Source: Pseudomonas nitroreducens NBRC 12694
Lineage (GTDB): Bacteria; Pseudomonadota; Gammaproteobacteria; Pseudomonadales; Pseudomonadaceae
Direction of reading: 5' to 3'
DNA: 64,000 bases
Assembly (NCBI RefSeq): GCF_002091755.1
Contig: NZ_BDAI01000005.1
Span: forward strand, 1-64,000
The translations under genes were made by a program, and so were the position numbers. Below the pieces are notes generated by a model. That model was not told where the DNA came from and made no database searches. It worked only from the letters and a program-made list of their open reading frames with translations. Positions 63,395-64,000 of this stretch are shown in pieces (position 1 is the first letter of the stretch; every line of letters starts with the position of its first letter).

Positions 63395-63847
63395 TCAGGC
63401 CCGCTCGTCCCGCCCCGGTACCGGTTGCAGCACCAGCAGCAGACCGAACAGCGCCACCACCAGATAGTTGAACCAGAACCAGCGCTGGGCATCCGGCACG
63501 AATTGGCGCACGACGAAGAAAGTCAGGGTCATCCCCAGCACCGCCAGCAGCAGTTGTCCGCGCACTTCCCGCAGGAAGGCGACGGCGCCACGGGCCTGCC
63601 AGAGCACCAACCCCTGCAGCACTGCACAGAAACCGGCAAAACCCAGCAGCAGCGGCTTCAGCGCGTCAGCGACGGACTCCACCAGCAGCGGCGCCAGGCC
63701 GATCTTGTCCAGCGCCGGCAGCACCACGAACTGAAGCAGCCAAAGGCCGCCGACCCAGAATGTCTGGGCCAGCAGCCAACTGATGGCGCCTGCGTTCAGT
63801 GGTTGCCGATCAGGCGTGGCGGACTTCAACGATCTCGTACTCGACAT
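63395..63847 (-). CDS. DUF4149 membrane protein
   Basis: 150 residues from ATG at 63847; a GTG two codons earlier is an alternative. Four hydrophobic segments (about 22-42, 65-85, 97-113 and 123-143) match the DUF4149 family, of unknown function. The start overlaps the last 38 bp of greA, implying coupling. A usual neighbour of greA and yhbY in pseudomonads. Confidence 0.82.
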   Translation of the reverse strand: MSSTRSLKSATPDRQPLNAGAISWLLAQTFWVGGLWLLQFVVLPALDKIGLAPLLVESVADALKPLLLGFAGFCAVLQGLVLWQARGAVAFLREVRGQLLLAVLGMTLTFFVVRQFVPDAQRWFWFNYLVVALFGLLLVLQPVPGRDERA

Positions 63848-64000
63848 CGCCACCCGGAGTCTTCACCAGAACGGCATCGCCTTCGGTCTTGCCGATCAGC
63901 GCACGGGCGATCGGCGAGTTGACGGAGATCTTGCTGTTCTTGATGTCCGCCTCGTCGTCACCGACGATCTGGTAGGTCACCGTCTCGTCGGTCTCGACGT
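63810..64000 (-). CDS. greA: Transcription elongation factor GreA, C-terminal part (cut by the window edge)
   Basis: The last 62 codons are present and end EVRHA. The segment TVTYQIVGDDEAD, NSPIARALIGK and VKTPGGDVEYEI is the conserved C-terminal polymerase-binding domain. The N-terminal coiled coil lies outside the window. GreA rescues backtracked polymerase by stimulating transcript cleavage. Confidence 0.95.
   Translation of the reverse strand, partial: VETDETVTYQIVGDDEADIKNSKISVNSPIARALIGKTEGDAVLVKTPGGDVEYEIVEVRHA

Overview
The window is chromosomal DNA of a Pseudomonas close to the P. aeruginosa lineage. Gene content and order follow the P. aeruginosa PAO1 segment from the rRNA operon next to msrPQ to greA almost gene for gene: msrQP, pssA, ilvIHC, lpoP-mrcB, cbpA, prrF1/prrF2, phuSTUVW, dksA, gluQ, cbrA-cbrB-crcZ, pcnB-folK, panBCD, pgi, acsB, pnp, rpsO, truB, rbfA, infB, nusA, rimP, tRNAs, secG, tpiA, glmM, folP, ftsH, rlmE, yhbY, greA. 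The DNA is GC-rich, with long antisense shadow frames. Differences from PAO1 as I remember it (no phuR beside phuS; an mpaB-like/thiolase/response-regulator block after acsB; a zinc-finger/TPR membrane gene next to pnp) suggest a non-aeruginosa member of that group, perhaps like P. nitroreducens or P. citronellolis. The species is an inference.

Layout. 1-434: leader and three tandem promoters of an rRNA operon that reads off the left edge. 435-6678: msrQP (periplasmic Met-sulfoxide repair), pssA and ilvIHC (branched-chain amino acids). 6774-13911: DUF4124 protein, YqcC-like protein, lpoP-mrcB (cell-wall synthase and its activator), a two-domain kinase-like protein, a TfoX-C protein and cbpA. 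14006-19237: iron and heme block, with the tandem Fur-controlled sRNAs prrF1/prrF2 and the heme-uptake operon phuSTUVW. 19377-23347: Rieske protein, sfsA, aminotransferase, dksA, gluQ. 23547-28668: cbrX-cbrA-cbrB and the sRNA crcZ, the carbon/nitrogen balance and catabolite-repression relief system. 28876-33054: pcnB-folK and panB-panC-panD. 33144-40034: pgi, acsB, an MpaB-like oxygenase, a thiolase and an orphan response regulator. 40135-47696: envelope and unknown-function genes (DUF748, two DUF2845 paralogues, rhomboid, CsbD, BON, zinc-finger/TPR membrane protein). 47744-64000: the large translation/housekeeping block.

Functional links. CrcZ titrates Hfq/Crc, and an A-rich motif of the Crc/Hfq type sits on the acsB ribosome-binding region, so regulator and probable target lie in one window. 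Fur boxes precede prrF1, prrF2 and phuS, tying iron sparing to heme uptake. Two clear sigma-54 promoters are visible, one for crcZ and one for the BON-CsbD gene pair. Nothing here looks like a phage, transposon, CRISPR or other mobile system. The most interesting signals are regulatory (tandem prrF/PrrH, missing phuR, metY-rimP double terminator, sigma-54 promoter of the BON gene) plus a few poorly described proteins.
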